This document shows, piece by piece, positions 11,047-22,734 of a DNA stretch of 64,000 nucleotides (its first letter is position 1; every line of letters starts with the position of its first letter). The DNA comes from Chinchilla lanigera (taxonomy: Eukaryota > Chordata > Mammalia > Rodentia > Chinchillidae). The notes under the pieces were generated by a model. The model had not been told where the DNA came from. It ran no database searches and saw only the letters and a program-made list of their open reading frames with translations. The stretch is taken from positions 13,105,106 to 13,169,105 of the forward strand of contig NW_004955459.1 in the NCBI RefSeq assembly GCF_000276665.1. Reading direction: 5' to 3'. Made by a program: the position numbers and the translations under genes.

Positions 11047-12204
11047 TAAAATCTGCTAGAAAAAAGCTATTGCCTGAAATTTTGGGAAACAATCTCATTT
11101 TGGGGATACCACTCTACTTTCTAATGTTCACAAAAGTGTATTGGATTGAAGTTCATGAGGATAGGAATCTTTCTTTAAGCAATTTAAGCACATTTTGCAT
11201 TTTTATCACTTACAAAGTTTGCATATGGCCTTTAGTAAATCATATATAAGTATACAAGTATTTATAATAGTTATAGAAAAATGATATAATGAAACATCTT
11301 AGGATGGAACAACCAACTCAATGTAACTATAGAAAAATTGTTGTTAGGAAAGGCTTCAGGACTTTTCTGTATAGTATCAGATGACTCCATTATTTATTTT
11401 CTTAGTTTACTTATGAACCATGACTTACACAAAGATGCTCTATGGTAAAAGACTGTTGTACTTCAACAACTGTTTGTCCTAAGGTAGGTGTGTATTCATT
11501 CACTCAATAAATATCTACAAAGTACAGACACTATAGGCAATAGAAGTATTCAGTAGAGGACACATTAGACTGATGTGAGATAATTCATGTAGTCAATCAA
11601 CAATCCTAACAGGCTAACATTCTGAAAGAAGGTAATAATTTGTTGGCTAAAGCATAGGTGGTTAAACACTGATTTCACATGCCGAAGTAAAAACGAATGT
11701 ATGCACTGTAATGTAGTTCATAATTCTAGTAGCAAATATTTAAGTAATGAAACACATATTTTATAAACTTTCTAGTTATTATTTAGTCTTAGTAATAGAT
11801 GTTATTGTTACCTGTGATTATTGAATTCTGACATTACCTTTGTCTCTTTTTGTTTTACTTCTGATAGGGAGAATATGTCTAGATAAATTAGCTTTTGTGC
11901 TTGTATTTTAAGCTGCTTTTGGAGACTAAAACTCGTTTCACAAGCAAGGAGTAAATACAACTTAAGATAAGCTTTTCCTAGAATAAAAACCCTGTCCTCC
12001 TTGATCTCAAAAACAAATGGCTAGAGGGGTATATCTGTTCATTTGCACAAGTAACCCGACTCAGGTAGAAGGATGAAGAATAAAATGAATTATATTCCAA
12101 TGTTTCAAATAAGCCCAAAGGACAAAGATAAAACTATCACTGTTCATCAGACAAGTATGTCTTCAAACTAAAGTCAGTTGCAGGTCTACAGCACCTCAGA
12201 AACT
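11047..12204. other. AT-rich unrecognised DNA
   Basis: No SINE, LTR or L1 pattern that I can support, and no coding frame over 60 codons of interest. Confidence 0.45.
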
Positions 12205-14800
12205 TTTATTTGGTGTATGTTATGTGTCTAAAATTTGGGTTTTTTCCAATTATATTGTTTGCTGTGATACTCATAGATTCACATGCTATTATAGGAAAAT
12301 TATAGAAACATCCTGAAGAGATTTTACCACGTGTCTGCCAAGAACACCTTGCAGATGACGGGACCAGATTACAACCACACATTTCTATCACCACCGAGCT
12401 CCTTGAGTTCGTCTTTCATACCGCCACAATTTGGATCCCCCTAGAGCCCCTGTGCAACCCCAGACAACCAGTCTTCAGTGTTTAATTTTGTTATTGAAAG
12501 ATATTATGCTACAGTCTGTACTGTTCGGGACTGGCTTTGTTTAGTCTGCATGATTGCCTGGTGGTTCATCTAAGTTGTGTCATTTGTCAGTGTTTAATAC
12601 CTTTCATCTCTTTTCTCCTGAGTAGTATTCAAGTGTACCACACTTGGTTTAATAATTGACCTGTTGAGGATATCTGTAGTGCTTCTCTTTTTAATCTCTT
12701 AAGTATAAAGCTGTCATAAGCATTATTAAATGGGTTTTGTGGTAAACATAAATCTTCATTTTTCTGAGGTGAATGTACAGGGGTATAATTGGTAGTAGAT
12801 AACGCGGTTTAAGGTTTATGTTTTAACTGCTGAAGTATTTTCAGTGTGCTTGTGTCACTTCACATTTCCTCCTGGCAGTGTGTGCGTATGGCCACACATG
12901 TGTGTGTGCCTAGTTTCCCACATATTCACATGCACTTGATGTTTTCCCTATTCTTCACTTCAGCCACTGTGATATATATTATTATACAATTATACCTTTA
13001 ATTTGTATTTCCTTAATGTTTAACATTATCAAACACTTATACGTGACAAGTACATCCTGTTTGCAAAATAGCTGTGTCCTTTGCTCATAGCTACTTAGAT
13101 TACTTCTTCACTACTGAGATTTTGAGTTCAGTATATTCTAAGGACTAACTTACTATTAGATGCATGAGTTGCAACTATGAAATCATTATATATACTTCAT
13201 TTTTTTTGTCATCTTAACTGTGTCCCATGCAAATAAAATTATGAAATTTCATAAAATTAATTTTCTAAGATTACTTGTAAAGAATCATACTTACATTTTC
13301 CATGTCTAAGAATGATACCTCCTATACTTACTGATATTTCTTTTTATCATAAAATCTTTATTTTTTTCTTTGTATTTTCTCCTATAAAATGTTTTGCATT
13401 TTTGTTGAAATCATACATAAATACATTTGTGTGATTTTATTTTTGAATGAATTGTATTCTTTGCAAATAAATAGCTCTATTTTATTCATTTTATCCATTG
13501 ATTGCTGGTATCAATTTTATTTCATTCATTCTTTTATCTTTGGAATTTTCTTTGCTCTACTTTCATTTGTTGCATTTTGTAATTCTTCTAGGTTCATAAA
13601 GTGGTTAAATTATTCATTTGTAACTTTTGATTTTATTTAATTTATGCAGTTAGTGCTGCAAGTTTCACTCTCAAAAGTAGTTACTTTTCAGAAATTTCTG
13701 TTGTGTTTTAATACTCATGGAGTTCAGTGTATGTTTTAATTCCATTTGTGTCCCTTCTTGAGTCATGCACTATTTAGGATTATGTTGTTGAATGTCCAAG
13801 TGTTGTGAGATTTTTCTACTATCTTTGTTATTTGTTTCTTGTTTTATCCCTTTGTCATCAGAGAATATATTCTGTGTCATGTGAGTTTCTTTAAATGTGG
13901 AGTTTATGGCCTACAGTGTAGTCTGTGTAATATATGTTTTCTGAACACCTGAAAGTGCTATTCTTCCACATTTGGTTAATACTTCAGAGATGTTCGTTAG
14001 ATCCTTTCAGGTGATAGTGGCTTTGGCTTTTGTCTACTTACTCTATTGCTTATTGTGAGGTGTGATGAAGTCTTCAGCTGCCGCTGTGGACCTGTCCATT
14101 TTCCTTGCATTCCACAAGTGTCTGGTTACATGTTTTACAATTCTGTTGTTCTTCTGTACATACTTAGAATCACCTTTGGTAGATTGATTTTGTATCATAA
14201 TAAAATGTCTCTCTTGTTAAATTTTCTTTGTTCTGGATTTTATTTGATATTCGTAGAGAAACTCATGTATTTTTTTTAATATTTGCACAAAATATTTTTT
14301 ATTCTTTAAGTTTCAGATGACCTACACTTTTGATCAGCAGTAAGTTTCTTTTTGACACCATAAGGTTGTATCAGATTTTAAGTTTTAGTCTATCCTTCTC
14401 ATTTGCTTTTTCATTACTTTAGACTACTTATATTTAATGTTAACTATCGGTATGTTAAGATTTGCTTCCGCCATTCTTTCTGGTATGTGTTCTGTTTGGT
14501 TTTTGATCTCTACTTTTTAAAAGAATTTTGTTTTCCTCTGAGTTTCCTTAACATATTTTTAAAGTTCAATTTTGATGGAGTTGTAATGTTGCTGAGTATT
14601 TTACTATGTCTTCTTTAAAATTTTTGTTAGCTGGTACTAAATTCATTTCAGGGTTGTTATATTTTGCTTATATACTCAGTTTGAGAACTTATTGGTATAA
14701 AAATAATTTTACATTAATCCTGAACCTTTTCTGCATAAGAGTCTCTGAATCATTTTTAATTTTTTTATGTTTAATTTTTCTGGTTTTTTTATGGCTCTTT
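12205..14800 (-). mobile_element. Old LINE-1, antisense (3' UTR through ORF2)
   Basis: In antisense order the 3' UTR comes first, with an 'accaccgagctcc' and 'gcaaccccagacaacc' type block at 12390-12470. The ORF2 3' end follows ('gagtagtattcaagtg', about 12625). ORF2 then continues with 'gtttcactctcaaaagtag' at about 13660 and the 'gtcatgcactatttagg' to 'catcagagaatatattctg' series at 13760-13880. The 'cctttcaggtgatagtggc' stretch is near 14005. These are characteristic antisense ORF2 landmarks. It is heavily diverged with no intact frame; the short plus-strand frames here are chance readings of the non-coding strand. Confidence 0.85.
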
Positions 14801-15660
14801 TGATCACTATTCTGACAAGGAAGAGAGTACACCACTTTATTACTGCCAAGTGCAAGTGGAAGTCTTGTTCTTCCCATGATCTGTATTGCTATTGAGATGT
14901 GTGGTTCTTCTCTGCTGAGTTGAATGTAGGGATTCTGACTCCCACTAGGTCTCCAGTGATAACACCTAGCTGAAGGGATAGGACAAGCATCTTCTTCCTG
15001 CATCCCAGGTAGCCTTCACTAGCATCACAGGCAGGAGGAGATGACCTCATCACTCTTGGATATATGGGGATGATTGGTAAGATTCTCAGTTAGTCTTCAT
15101 CTCCCATTTCTGGTGCAGGAAAGGAGAGAGGATCCCATTACTGCCTGCTGGTGGTAGAAAGCTGGGTTTGTCATGTGGTCTTTGTTTGATAACCTGTGGT
15201 GGGGCCTTGTTTAAACCCACCAGGTATGAAAATCTATGTTCCTTACTCAGCCTTGACTGATATGTAATGATGAGGACTTGGGGTGATTTGTCACAGTTTA
15301 TGGGATATATAAATTTAGGTTTCTGATTATTCCTTCCTGGAAGGGTAATGGTGGTACCATTATTTATTTTCAGTGCTGTTTGACTTAGAGACATTTTCAA
15401 AAATATCTGTTGTACCCATGGGCTGTCCCTTCCTAGTCCTGTGTTTAGGAAGAGCAGCCTTTTGTCCTTTCACTGTGCCACCTCCCCCTCCTATTGGCTT
15501 CTCCAGCACCAAATTTGGGTCGCATGGGGCAAAGAGAATTCTACCTTTAAATAAAAGAGCAACAAAGCCACCACTGTCATTGTTTTCTGCATACCTAACT
15601 TTGTTTTTTTCCTTTCAACCTCTTAGAGATTTCATCTATTGTATTCATATATAATGTTTA
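14801..15660. other. GC-richer block, possibly L1-derived
   Basis: Base composition rises relative to the surrounding DNA and the block follows antisense L1 directly. It has G/T-rich phrases such as 'ggtggggccttgtttaaacc' and short open frames on both strands (94-105 codons at 14689-15003, 15086-15400 and 15373-15654) with no recognisable domain. It may be the untranslated region of an old L1 or an unrecognised LTR. The neighbourhood suggests this; it is not shown. Confidence 0.35.
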
Positions 15661-16185
15661 GGCTTTCTGTTACTTTCTTGGAAGTATGGGGAAAAGTATG
15701 TATGTCCCACCTTTCCAGAGAGAGAAATTCGTAGTTTAAATATAAATATTTTAGCATAGCTGTTGTAATAATCCACACTCATCAACTAGATTTAACAATA
15801 TGCTCAGGATATTCAGTTGTGCCTATTGGTGATGTGTACTTCAAGGGTGGTATTTTAATGACTAAGTCGCAGTGTAAGTGCAGCTACCACAAATGCCTCA
15901 GCCATCCTTATGCCAAGGAAAACAAAAACTCGGACAATTTATTTAGGAGCATGTGCTTAACTTCTACTATAATATTACTTTAAAAAGGCTTTTAGTAAAC
16001 TATATAAAAGGTTCATTCTGGTTCAGATATCTGAGTTAGAAAGACTAAAGAAAGGAAAAAAGAAAACTTTTTTTCTTTGCTAGAGTTGATTGATGGCCAG
16101 CAGGAAGCATCATTAACAGATCTTCCATTTTGCTCCAAACAAATCTTAATCCCAATAGAATTCTTCTTCAAAAACATTACTTGAG

Positions 16186-16262
16186 TAGGGCCAGTGATTT
16201 ACCCCTGTGGTAAAGTGCTAATCCAGCATACGTGATACACTGGACTCAATCTCCAGCACTGT
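16186..16262 (+). mobile_element. Old ID-like SINE, sense
   Basis: 'agggccagtgatttacccc', 'gtggtaaagtgc' and 'gactcaatctccagcactg' keep the order of a tRNA-derived ID head. The 'CCAGCACTG' end differs from the young GGTACCGG copies. The A-tail is eroded. Confidence 0.7.
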
Positions 16263-17344
16263 AGAAAGTTAAAATAAAAATTCATTTGATTATTATATTA
16301 GCAATACCCATTGCATTTTAGGAGAAAGTTGTGAGTCCTGGGCCCCAGAAGGTTTCAGAACATACTTGGATCATCTTAACTTATATGTCCATAGCTTCAC
16401 CAGAACAACCCTCTAATTCACATAATGAAAATTTTAAAAGTTGTAATTGGACAAGTAAATGAGATATAGAAAAGTTTAATGACTGTTAGATTGTGGCTTT
16501 CCTTTTGCACAATTAAAAATATCCAAGATTTGGTGATAACCTTACAAAGTTTGTAGATACTCCCAGATTTGGAATGAACAAAGCATGCAAACCTAAGCCT
16601 CTTTAAAACTGATGATTTAGCCTGAGCTCTAAATGACCCTGAACCGAGAATTTCTTATTTATCTCAGTTTTTCGGGCCAGTCCTACTAGTCAAACATGGT
16701 CAGATTTACTTCAGAACAATCTTGCATGCAGGCTGTTTGAAATTTCAGAAAGATTGAGACTGAGCTTACACAAGAGGATCTTAAGATTGGTGTTTGCCTG
16801 TTTTGTTAAAAAGTGAGCAAAGAGTAGAGCTTGGTCGCACACTTTCTTTGGTAACAGTGCACACAGAAGCTTAATGGGACGGGAAATGCTCAAGTGACTC
16901 CAAATCCTGGTTTTGACAGATAATCACCAAAACCAGCATAGTGACTGCACATTCGAGTCCCCTTCATTGTGAACTTATAGGTGAGTCAAAGCTTATAAGT
17001 AAACTCTGCAATATAATTTTACTTCAGGAGCTAGTCTGAAATACAAGAATTTTGAGAAAAGGAAAACTACGTCACTTAACAGTATTTCATTACTGTAATT
17101 TTCTATGAGGCATACCACTGAAAATATTTTTCACACCACATTTAATTTTTTTAATGTTTCAGACTTTTGAAACATATATGTTCTCTTTAAGAAACAATTT
17201 ATAATATCAACTTCCTTACTTACTCTGGTATTATTCCATGCTTTGTAATTACTGGTAAAGTTACTAACTCCTGATCTTCTGAAATATTTGTAGCCATATG
17301 CAACATTAAGAATCTACATACAGGTATAATTTAGGATTTGACAT
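16263..17344. other. AT-rich unrecognised DNA
   Basis: No repeat or exon recognised. The 60-codon minus frame at 16711-16893 shows no motif. Confidence 0.45.
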
Positions 17345-17540
17345 TCTCTCTTTTATTTATTTTAAAGAGAAAAAAATAACAAAATAACAAAAATGAAGGC
17401 AAAAACAAAACAACACAAACACAATAAAGAAAGATACAGGATTTCAAAACAAGATGATATTAATTAATAATGGTTGTTATATTATGCTCTTTATCATTTC
17501 TAATGTTTTTTTATTACTTATTATCTTTAACTGGTTGATC
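17345..17540 (-). mobile_element. L1 3'-terminal fragment, antisense (copy A)
   Basis: It starts with T-rich sequence then ATTTTAAAGAGA, an A-rich stretch, 'gatacaggatttcaaaac' and 'aatggttgttatattatgc'. Reverse-complemented, this is the same order as the 3' UTR tail of the sense L1 at about 8240-8374 ('cttgttttgaaatt', 'ctattgtta'). It is therefore a strongly 5'-truncated L1 3' end. Confidence 0.75.
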
Positions 17541-17611
17541 AATCTTGGACACTGTCTTTATATGTGCGATTAGATAAAAGGAACAATACTAAAAATAAAC
17601 TTTTTTTCAAG

Positions 17612-17712
17612 AAGGGAAAGGATTAATCTCAGGAGCACTCTATCACTGAGCTATGTCTCCAGCTTTATTTATTATCTGTTTATTTATTTTTGAGACAGCA
17701 TCTTGCTAAGAT
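17612..17712 (-). mobile_element. B1-ID dimer fragment, antisense
   Basis: On the plus strand 'ctcaggagcactctatcactgagctatgtctccagc' (in outline) is the complement of an ID head. It is followed by an A/T linker and 'ttgagacagcatcttgctaag', the complement of the B1 3' end. ID complement followed by B1 complement equals a B1-then-ID dimer on the minus strand. Only part of B1 is kept. Confidence 0.7.
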
Positions 17713-18479
17713 AGACAACAAGTATTTATGAAACTATGGCAAATACCTATACTTGCACATGCTAAAGTTATCGCCAATACTGTGATTCAAAGACCTGGTG
17801 TTGAGATGTTCTCCTCAAAGAGAAGTGTTAGAAATACTTTTCTTCATACTTATTTTATGGGTAACTATGTTACCTAGCTACAGCCAATCTAATATTAAAC
17901 AAAAAGCATATTTCAAGGGATTTCTCAGCATGATTTAGTATGCTTTTAGGAAGAACACCTGGGAAGAAGCATTTTATTTTTCTCCTTGTTATTGTCATGC
18001 CTGAAAAGCACTTGTAAACAGTATAGAAACTTTCCATATGAAGAAATACAACCTAGTAAGCGTAGAACAAAAACAAAACACAAAAGCTAAATTCTTGAGG
18101 TCTCATTTTGATAACGAAAGATAAGTCCATTCTTCTTGTTGTTAATATTGGATTTTAGATAAGGATATATGAGCGATGCCTAGCAAGGCTGGTATAAGAA
18201 AGTTTTAACATTTTTAAACTGTAAATTTGGAAATGATTGCTTTTCCATTAGCCTGCACTTTAATCTGAAGTTTTTTGGACTGTGTATCTTTCTCTATAGT
18301 TTCAGGAGGCAATTTGTTGCCAAAAGGAAGTAAACTAGAAGCAGATTTCAACTCTTGTTTCTAATTAATGCTGCTCAGCAAAGTGATAATAGATCACACA
18401 TAAATTAGCTTGATGTTTGTTGGAATAAAAGAACACTGAGAATGAGTAATTTCTAAGAAAAGGGCTGGTTTTGGCCCAC
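17713..18479. other. AT-rich unrecognised DNA
   Basis: No repeat family or coding sequence recognised. Confidence 0.4.
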
Positions 18480-18769
18480 ACTTCAGGAAGCTACAAATTC
18501 AAGCCTGGGTAGTCATGTCTAAGGAAGGCCTTTGCTAGTTTATAACCTGGTGAACATTGGAAGGGGCAAGGGGGTGTGCGCTGAGAGAGAAAAAAGGTGC
18601 AGCACTCCCACCATAGCTGCTTCATGTCCTGGCAAAAGGACACTACATTCATGAGGGCACCACTCCCACAAAGCAGCACCTCTCAGCAGGCCCAACCTCC
18701 CAACACTGTGGCACTGAAAAATTAAGTTTCCTTCAGATGAACCTTTGGGGATATATTGGAAACACAGCA
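18480..18769 (-). mobile_element. MaLR-type LTR, antisense, partial
   Basis: Plus-strand landmarks are 'gggcaccactcccaca', 'cccaacctcccaacac', 'aattaagtttccttcagatg' and a terminal 'ggaaacacagca'. They fit the complement of the 5' half of a MaLR LTR, whose sense start would be TGCTGTGTTTCC. The 3' half is unclear. The overlapping minus frames (62 and 92 codons) read through LTR sequence and are not genes. Confidence 0.6.
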
Positions 18770-19681
18770 GCATCTTTACATGTAAATCTCTTAGGACCTC
18801 AATGAATGATGCAAACATTTATCAGGTAAGGCAATCATCAATGAACTAGAAAATGTGCAAGGATTGTTACAAGATTTTAAAGTAACAAAGAAAAATTTTG
18901 TACCTATGCCAAAAATATCGCAGTATAAGCTACGTGTTTTTACACAGCCAGATTTTACAACTATCTTGGAAGAAGACTAAAGCCTTTTAACACTTCTACA
19001 TTCTATATTCTATATTTTCCTCTTGAGTGTCTTTGTCACACAAGTGTCTTGCTGAGAGAATCAGCTTCTATTAAATGGAAAAAAAAAGTACATCTAAAAG
19101 CTAGACATAAAAACTGGAGACCTGAATCTCTTCCTGGTATCCCTGGTCTCTATAGGACTAACAAATCAATTATATGCATTAATTGTTGATCATTTTCAGC
19201 CTTGACATTTCAATCATATCTCATTAAAAAACACTAAAGATCTTACATTTGTTTTCTCCACAAAGGTGATTGGTATGATGTATAATTCCTTGGGTAATTT
19301 AGTTGCTATTATTGCTTTTTACCGTCTTTCTTTATAAGTAGCCATTTTCCATTTTCAGGATAATTGTATAGTTCCAAGTTATGTGACAATAAAAAACAAA
19401 AAAAAAGCATGAGTGACAGGTAAAGACAAGGAGGAAGCCACCACACATTTTAAGTTAAGGAAACAGAGGAGTTTAAGCCAGCAAATACTGTAACCTAATC
19501 AGCCTCAGTCTCTGACCCCCTTGGTGGTATGTAGATCACAAAGTTGCTCAGTCAACAAGGAATGAAGGGAGGAATTGATAATGAGCCTTGAAAAACACAG
19601 AACAGGAAAATACTATTTATACAAACAGTCTTAGTGCAATCAGTCTTTGTTGGTTGTTGATAAATGAGAAACTTAAAAATT
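18770..19681. other. AT-rich unrecognised DNA
   Basis: No repeat or exon recognised. Confidence 0.4.
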
Positions 19682-19693
19682 AAGAGCAATATA

Positions 19694-19800
19694 GGGGCTG
19701 GGGATTTAGCTCAGCGGCAAAGCGCCTGCCTGGCAAGCGCAAGGTCGTGAGTTCGGGTCCCGGTACCGGAGAAAAACCAAAAAAAAAAAAAAAAAAAAAA
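19694..19800 (+). mobile_element. ID SINE, young, perfect 12-bp duplication
   Basis: The head is complete from GGGGCTGGGGATTTAGC through GGTACCGGAG, then a pure A-tail. AAGAGCAATATA flanks it exactly at 19682-19693 and 19801-19812. The head differs from the 10.6-kb copy by only about a base (GTCCCGG for TTCCCGG). The intact promoter boxes, A-tail and flanks indicate recent insertion. Confidence 0.97.
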
Positions 19801-19839
19801 AAGAGCAATATAAAAACATTGTTTTAAAATACAAAAACT

Positions 19840-19917
19840 GGGTCTGGCCAGGGTTATAGCTCAGTGGCACAAGCGTCTGACTGGCAAGCACAAGGTCCTG
19901 AGTTCAATTCCCAATAC

Positions 19918-19969
<52 letters not shown>

Positions 19970-19979
19970 AAAAAATATA
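19840..19979 (+). mobile_element. ID SINE with a 49-A tail
   Basis: 'ggccagggttatagctcagtggcac' (in outline) to 'caattcccaatacc' is an ID head more diverged than its neighbour. It is followed by 49 uninterrupted As at 19919-19967 and an AT tail. Flanks AAATACAAAAACT (19827-19839) and AAATGCAAAAACT (19980-19992) differ at one base. It lies only about 40 bp after the preceding ID, inserted independently. Confidence 0.93.
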
Positions 19980-20286
19980 AAATGCAAAAACTTTAAGAAA
20001 CATTACTGTATAAAATTTAAGCTAACATGACAAAGCCCTCCTGTATTCTTAAATAAAGGTCCCAGAAGCAAATGTGTTCATAAAAGGAGTAATTTTTAAT
20101 TATAAGGCATATGACAGTACAAATCACCCATCAAAGGTGGGAATAATCCATTCAAAATCAAATGGACTCTTTGTCTTGCTACAAAATAGTTTCAAAGGTC
20201 CTCTGACTGTGTTATACTGCTAAAGCTTGTCTTTCACTAGTTTAGAGTAGATTTTATTTGTGTGGTTAACAGTGAGCCCCAGGAGT

Positions 20287-20325
20287 GCTGGGGATGTAGC
20301 TCAGCAGTACAAAGCCTGCCTGGGA
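20287..20325 (+). mobile_element. ID SINE 5' fragment
   Basis: 'gtgctggggatgtagctcagcagtac' (in outline) followed by 'gcctgcctggga' is the first half of an ID. It stops abruptly where non-SINE sequence begins, with no tail. This suggests deletion of its 3' part. Confidence 0.75.
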
Positions 20326-20495
20326 TCCGCTATTTGCGGTGACTGCACTGTTGATTATGCTCAGAGCAGACTGTAAGAGTTAATCCCACAATTGGCTTGT
20401 TTGAGGTAGTGGTCAGGCTGAAGTCCACGTGACTCAGAAGAGCACTGTGAATTATAAACTATGACCTGCATAATTCCATCACTTTTATACTTCTT

Positions 20496-20657
20496 TTATA
20501 TATATATTTTGTCTTTTTGAGACAGGGTCTCGCTATGCAGCTCAGGCCGGCCTTGAGCTCACTTTGTAGCCCAGGCTGGTCTCGAACTCCCAACAATCCT
20601 CCTGCCTCAGCCTCCCTAGTGCTGGGATTACAGGTGTGCGCCTCCAAGCCCGGCTAA
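20496..20657 (-). mobile_element. B1 SINE, antisense, 13-bp duplication
   Basis: On the plus strand a T-rich tail is followed by 'ttgagacagggtctcgctatg' in outline, then 'cccaggctggtctcgaactc', 'ctgggattacagg' and the B1 start complement 'agcccggct'. TTTTATACTTCTT flanks it exactly at 20483-20495 and 20658-20670. The 62-codon minus frame across it is SINE sequence, not a gene. Confidence 0.97.
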
Positions 20658-20670
20658 TTTTATACTTCTT

Positions 20671-21621
20671 AATTGGAGTCTTACTATAATGTTTTCAAAA
20701 CTGTAATGATATTTTGTACAGAAAATAGCAAAGGCCATAACACATACCAGGCACAGTAACAGTCCTAAGCCTTGAAGTCAAGTCTCCGCCCTAACAGGAC
20801 TTTCACTACCTCTATCAATCCTTTGGTATCTCAGTTTCATTTACGCTAAAGTAATGCAAGTCATAGCACTGTTTGGAGTTCTGACTCTGAGGTATTTGCT
20901 AGAATTGATTCATTTCCAGAAATTGCTGCCCTGAAAAAGGTAGCACAAATTTACGTTCTTTGGATGAACAAAGATGAAGCCAATATGTCTTCTTACAATG
21001 CTTCAGTGGCCCCGACTTCATGTGTGACATGATGCATAAAGAAAGGTGATCCCTACTAACAATTTTATAGTATAATTTTTTCTGACAACTGATCCAAATA
21101 TAGTTTTATATCAGGGCAAGACAGTAATTTGGAGAGATAAGACACTCTGAATATTTAAATATTTATTTCAAAATATCATTGTTTTCACTTAGTTCCTTCA
21201 TGCTGCTAAAGATAGAATTGTAAATAACAGAGGCATTTATTGTGAATAAACTTCCTTTCCATGTAAATGTTAATAAGGAAATGACAGTGAAATCTCACCT
21301 CAGGAACATGTGTTTTTTTAGCAATAAAGTCTATCTTCTTATATTTGAAAACGTGACATGATGCCCTCCTACTTACACAGCTGGAAGGAATCTTAGGGCA
21401 CAGGGCTACAGCCTCTCTATTTCAATGATGAACTGAGGCCAGTTGAAATGTATTGTCATGTAGATGACAATGGATCATCAGATGACAGTGGATCTTCTGC
21501 TGTCCAGTACTTGCCCGCAACACTGTTCTGTGGTCCCTTACTGAATAAAGCCTAATCATGGCAAGCTTCTAGAGAGAATATTTTGGGTTAAATGTATTAC
21601 ACCCTGAGAAGTGTGATATAA
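20671..21621. other. Unrecognised DNA
   Basis: No repeat or exon recognised. A short direct repeat occurs at about 21463-21495: 'agatgacaatggatcatc' followed by 'agatgacagtggatcttc'. Confidence 0.4.
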
Positions 21622-21632
21622 AAATGTAGCCA

Positions 21633-21735
21633 GGGGCTGGGGATTTAGCTCAGAGGCAAAAGCACCTGCCTGGCAAGCGCAAGGTTGTGAGTTTGGTTCC
21701 CGGCACCGGAGAAAAAACCAAAAAAAAAAAAAAAT
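21633..21735 (+). mobile_element. ID SINE, young, 11-bp duplication
   Basis: The head is complete, GGGGCTGGGGATTTAGC to GGCACCGGAG (GGCACC in place of GGTACC), plus an A-tail. AAATGTAGCCA flanks it at 21622-21632 and 21736-21746. Confidence 0.96.
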
Positions 21736-21746
21736 AAATGTAGCCA

Positions 21747-22734
21747 AAAGGTCCTACTATCCTTTACCTTATTCCCCACCAAGATGATATTTTTTCAAAA
21801 TAAAATTTTCTTTTTGAAAACACAGTTCTGTTCTAAAATATTCACATTTTCCTATTAAATCTTCTTATCACTGATGCTTGCTAATTTATTAAGAGGATTT
21901 TGAACCCTAAGATTTTTACAAAGTGATAGTGGTAGCTCACTAAGCCTAATGTGTAAACACTATGGTTCATGTGGTACGTTTGGTTTTCTTTGGGGGTATT
22001 TGGAATTTGGATACTAGTCAGAGAATGTCTATATATCATCAGCCAGCAATACAAGTGTTATGTTAGCCATGGAATGTTGGAGGAGCTTTCTCTCCCACCT
22101 ATATTGACAAATGTTGCCCCAACTAATTGTGAAAAGAACTAAGTGTGTTTTATGTGGCCTGACTGGGAGAGAAACCTTCAGATCCTGCATCTGGCTTCCT
22201 TCAGCCTTCATCCTTTGCTTAATTTCATATTGTTGTAGTAAAGGTCAGCCATGGATAAGGTTATTTGCTGAGTCCTGTGATTAAATACACCTCATGATTA
22301 AATACACCTGGGGGTTGGGAGACCACTGGCAGGAATAATGAAAGAAGCTGCAGTATCATATGTAACCCAGTCTTGAAAAGACACACCAATATTTTTGCCG
22401 TAATTGATTAGTCAACACAGATCAATCCTAATGCTGTGAAGGACGTGATTATTGTAGGGCTTGAAGATCCAGAGGCACAGATGACTGAAGGATGCTTAGG
22501 AGAAGTGAAGGGCATTATTCATTTAGGGAATTTAAAGAAGAAGGCCAATAGGGATCCTGAACATAGTGGTCTGTTGAGGCTGTCCCGAATTACAGATACT
22601 TTTTCTCAGTATTGTAAGTATCCATTTTTTCAAAGTTTTGTGAAGCCCAATTTAAAAAAAAAAATTCTCTTTCTTGTTTTAGTGTCATACTTAGGAATCC
22701 ATTGCCAAATCTGATATCATGAAGATCTATTACT
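21747..22734. other. Unrecognised DNA with a 92-codon open frame
   Basis: The plus frame at 22436-22714 reads through mildly GC-richer sequence with acidic and basic residues (for example DVIIVGLEDPEAQMTEG), unlike the phenylalanine-rich frames typical of this window. I recognise no domain, splice context or homologue. A decayed retroelement or chance is likelier than an exon. Confidence 0.3.

Noticed and set aside
17345..17540. A novel A-rich transposon family (copies at 17.3, 32.2, 36.1, 52.4 kb)
   Set aside because: First noted as unknown, but reverse complement matches the L1 3' tail at 8180-8374, so they are truncated L1 ends.
18491..18818. Overlapping minus-strand frames at 18.5-18.8 kb
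   Set aside because: They lie in an antisense MaLR-type LTR and show no domain.
20459..20647. Frames across B1 SINEs (for example 20459-20647, 31267-31488)
   Set aside because: The encoded 'HICNPSTQEAEAGG'-type text is the usual translation of B1/Alu-like sequence.
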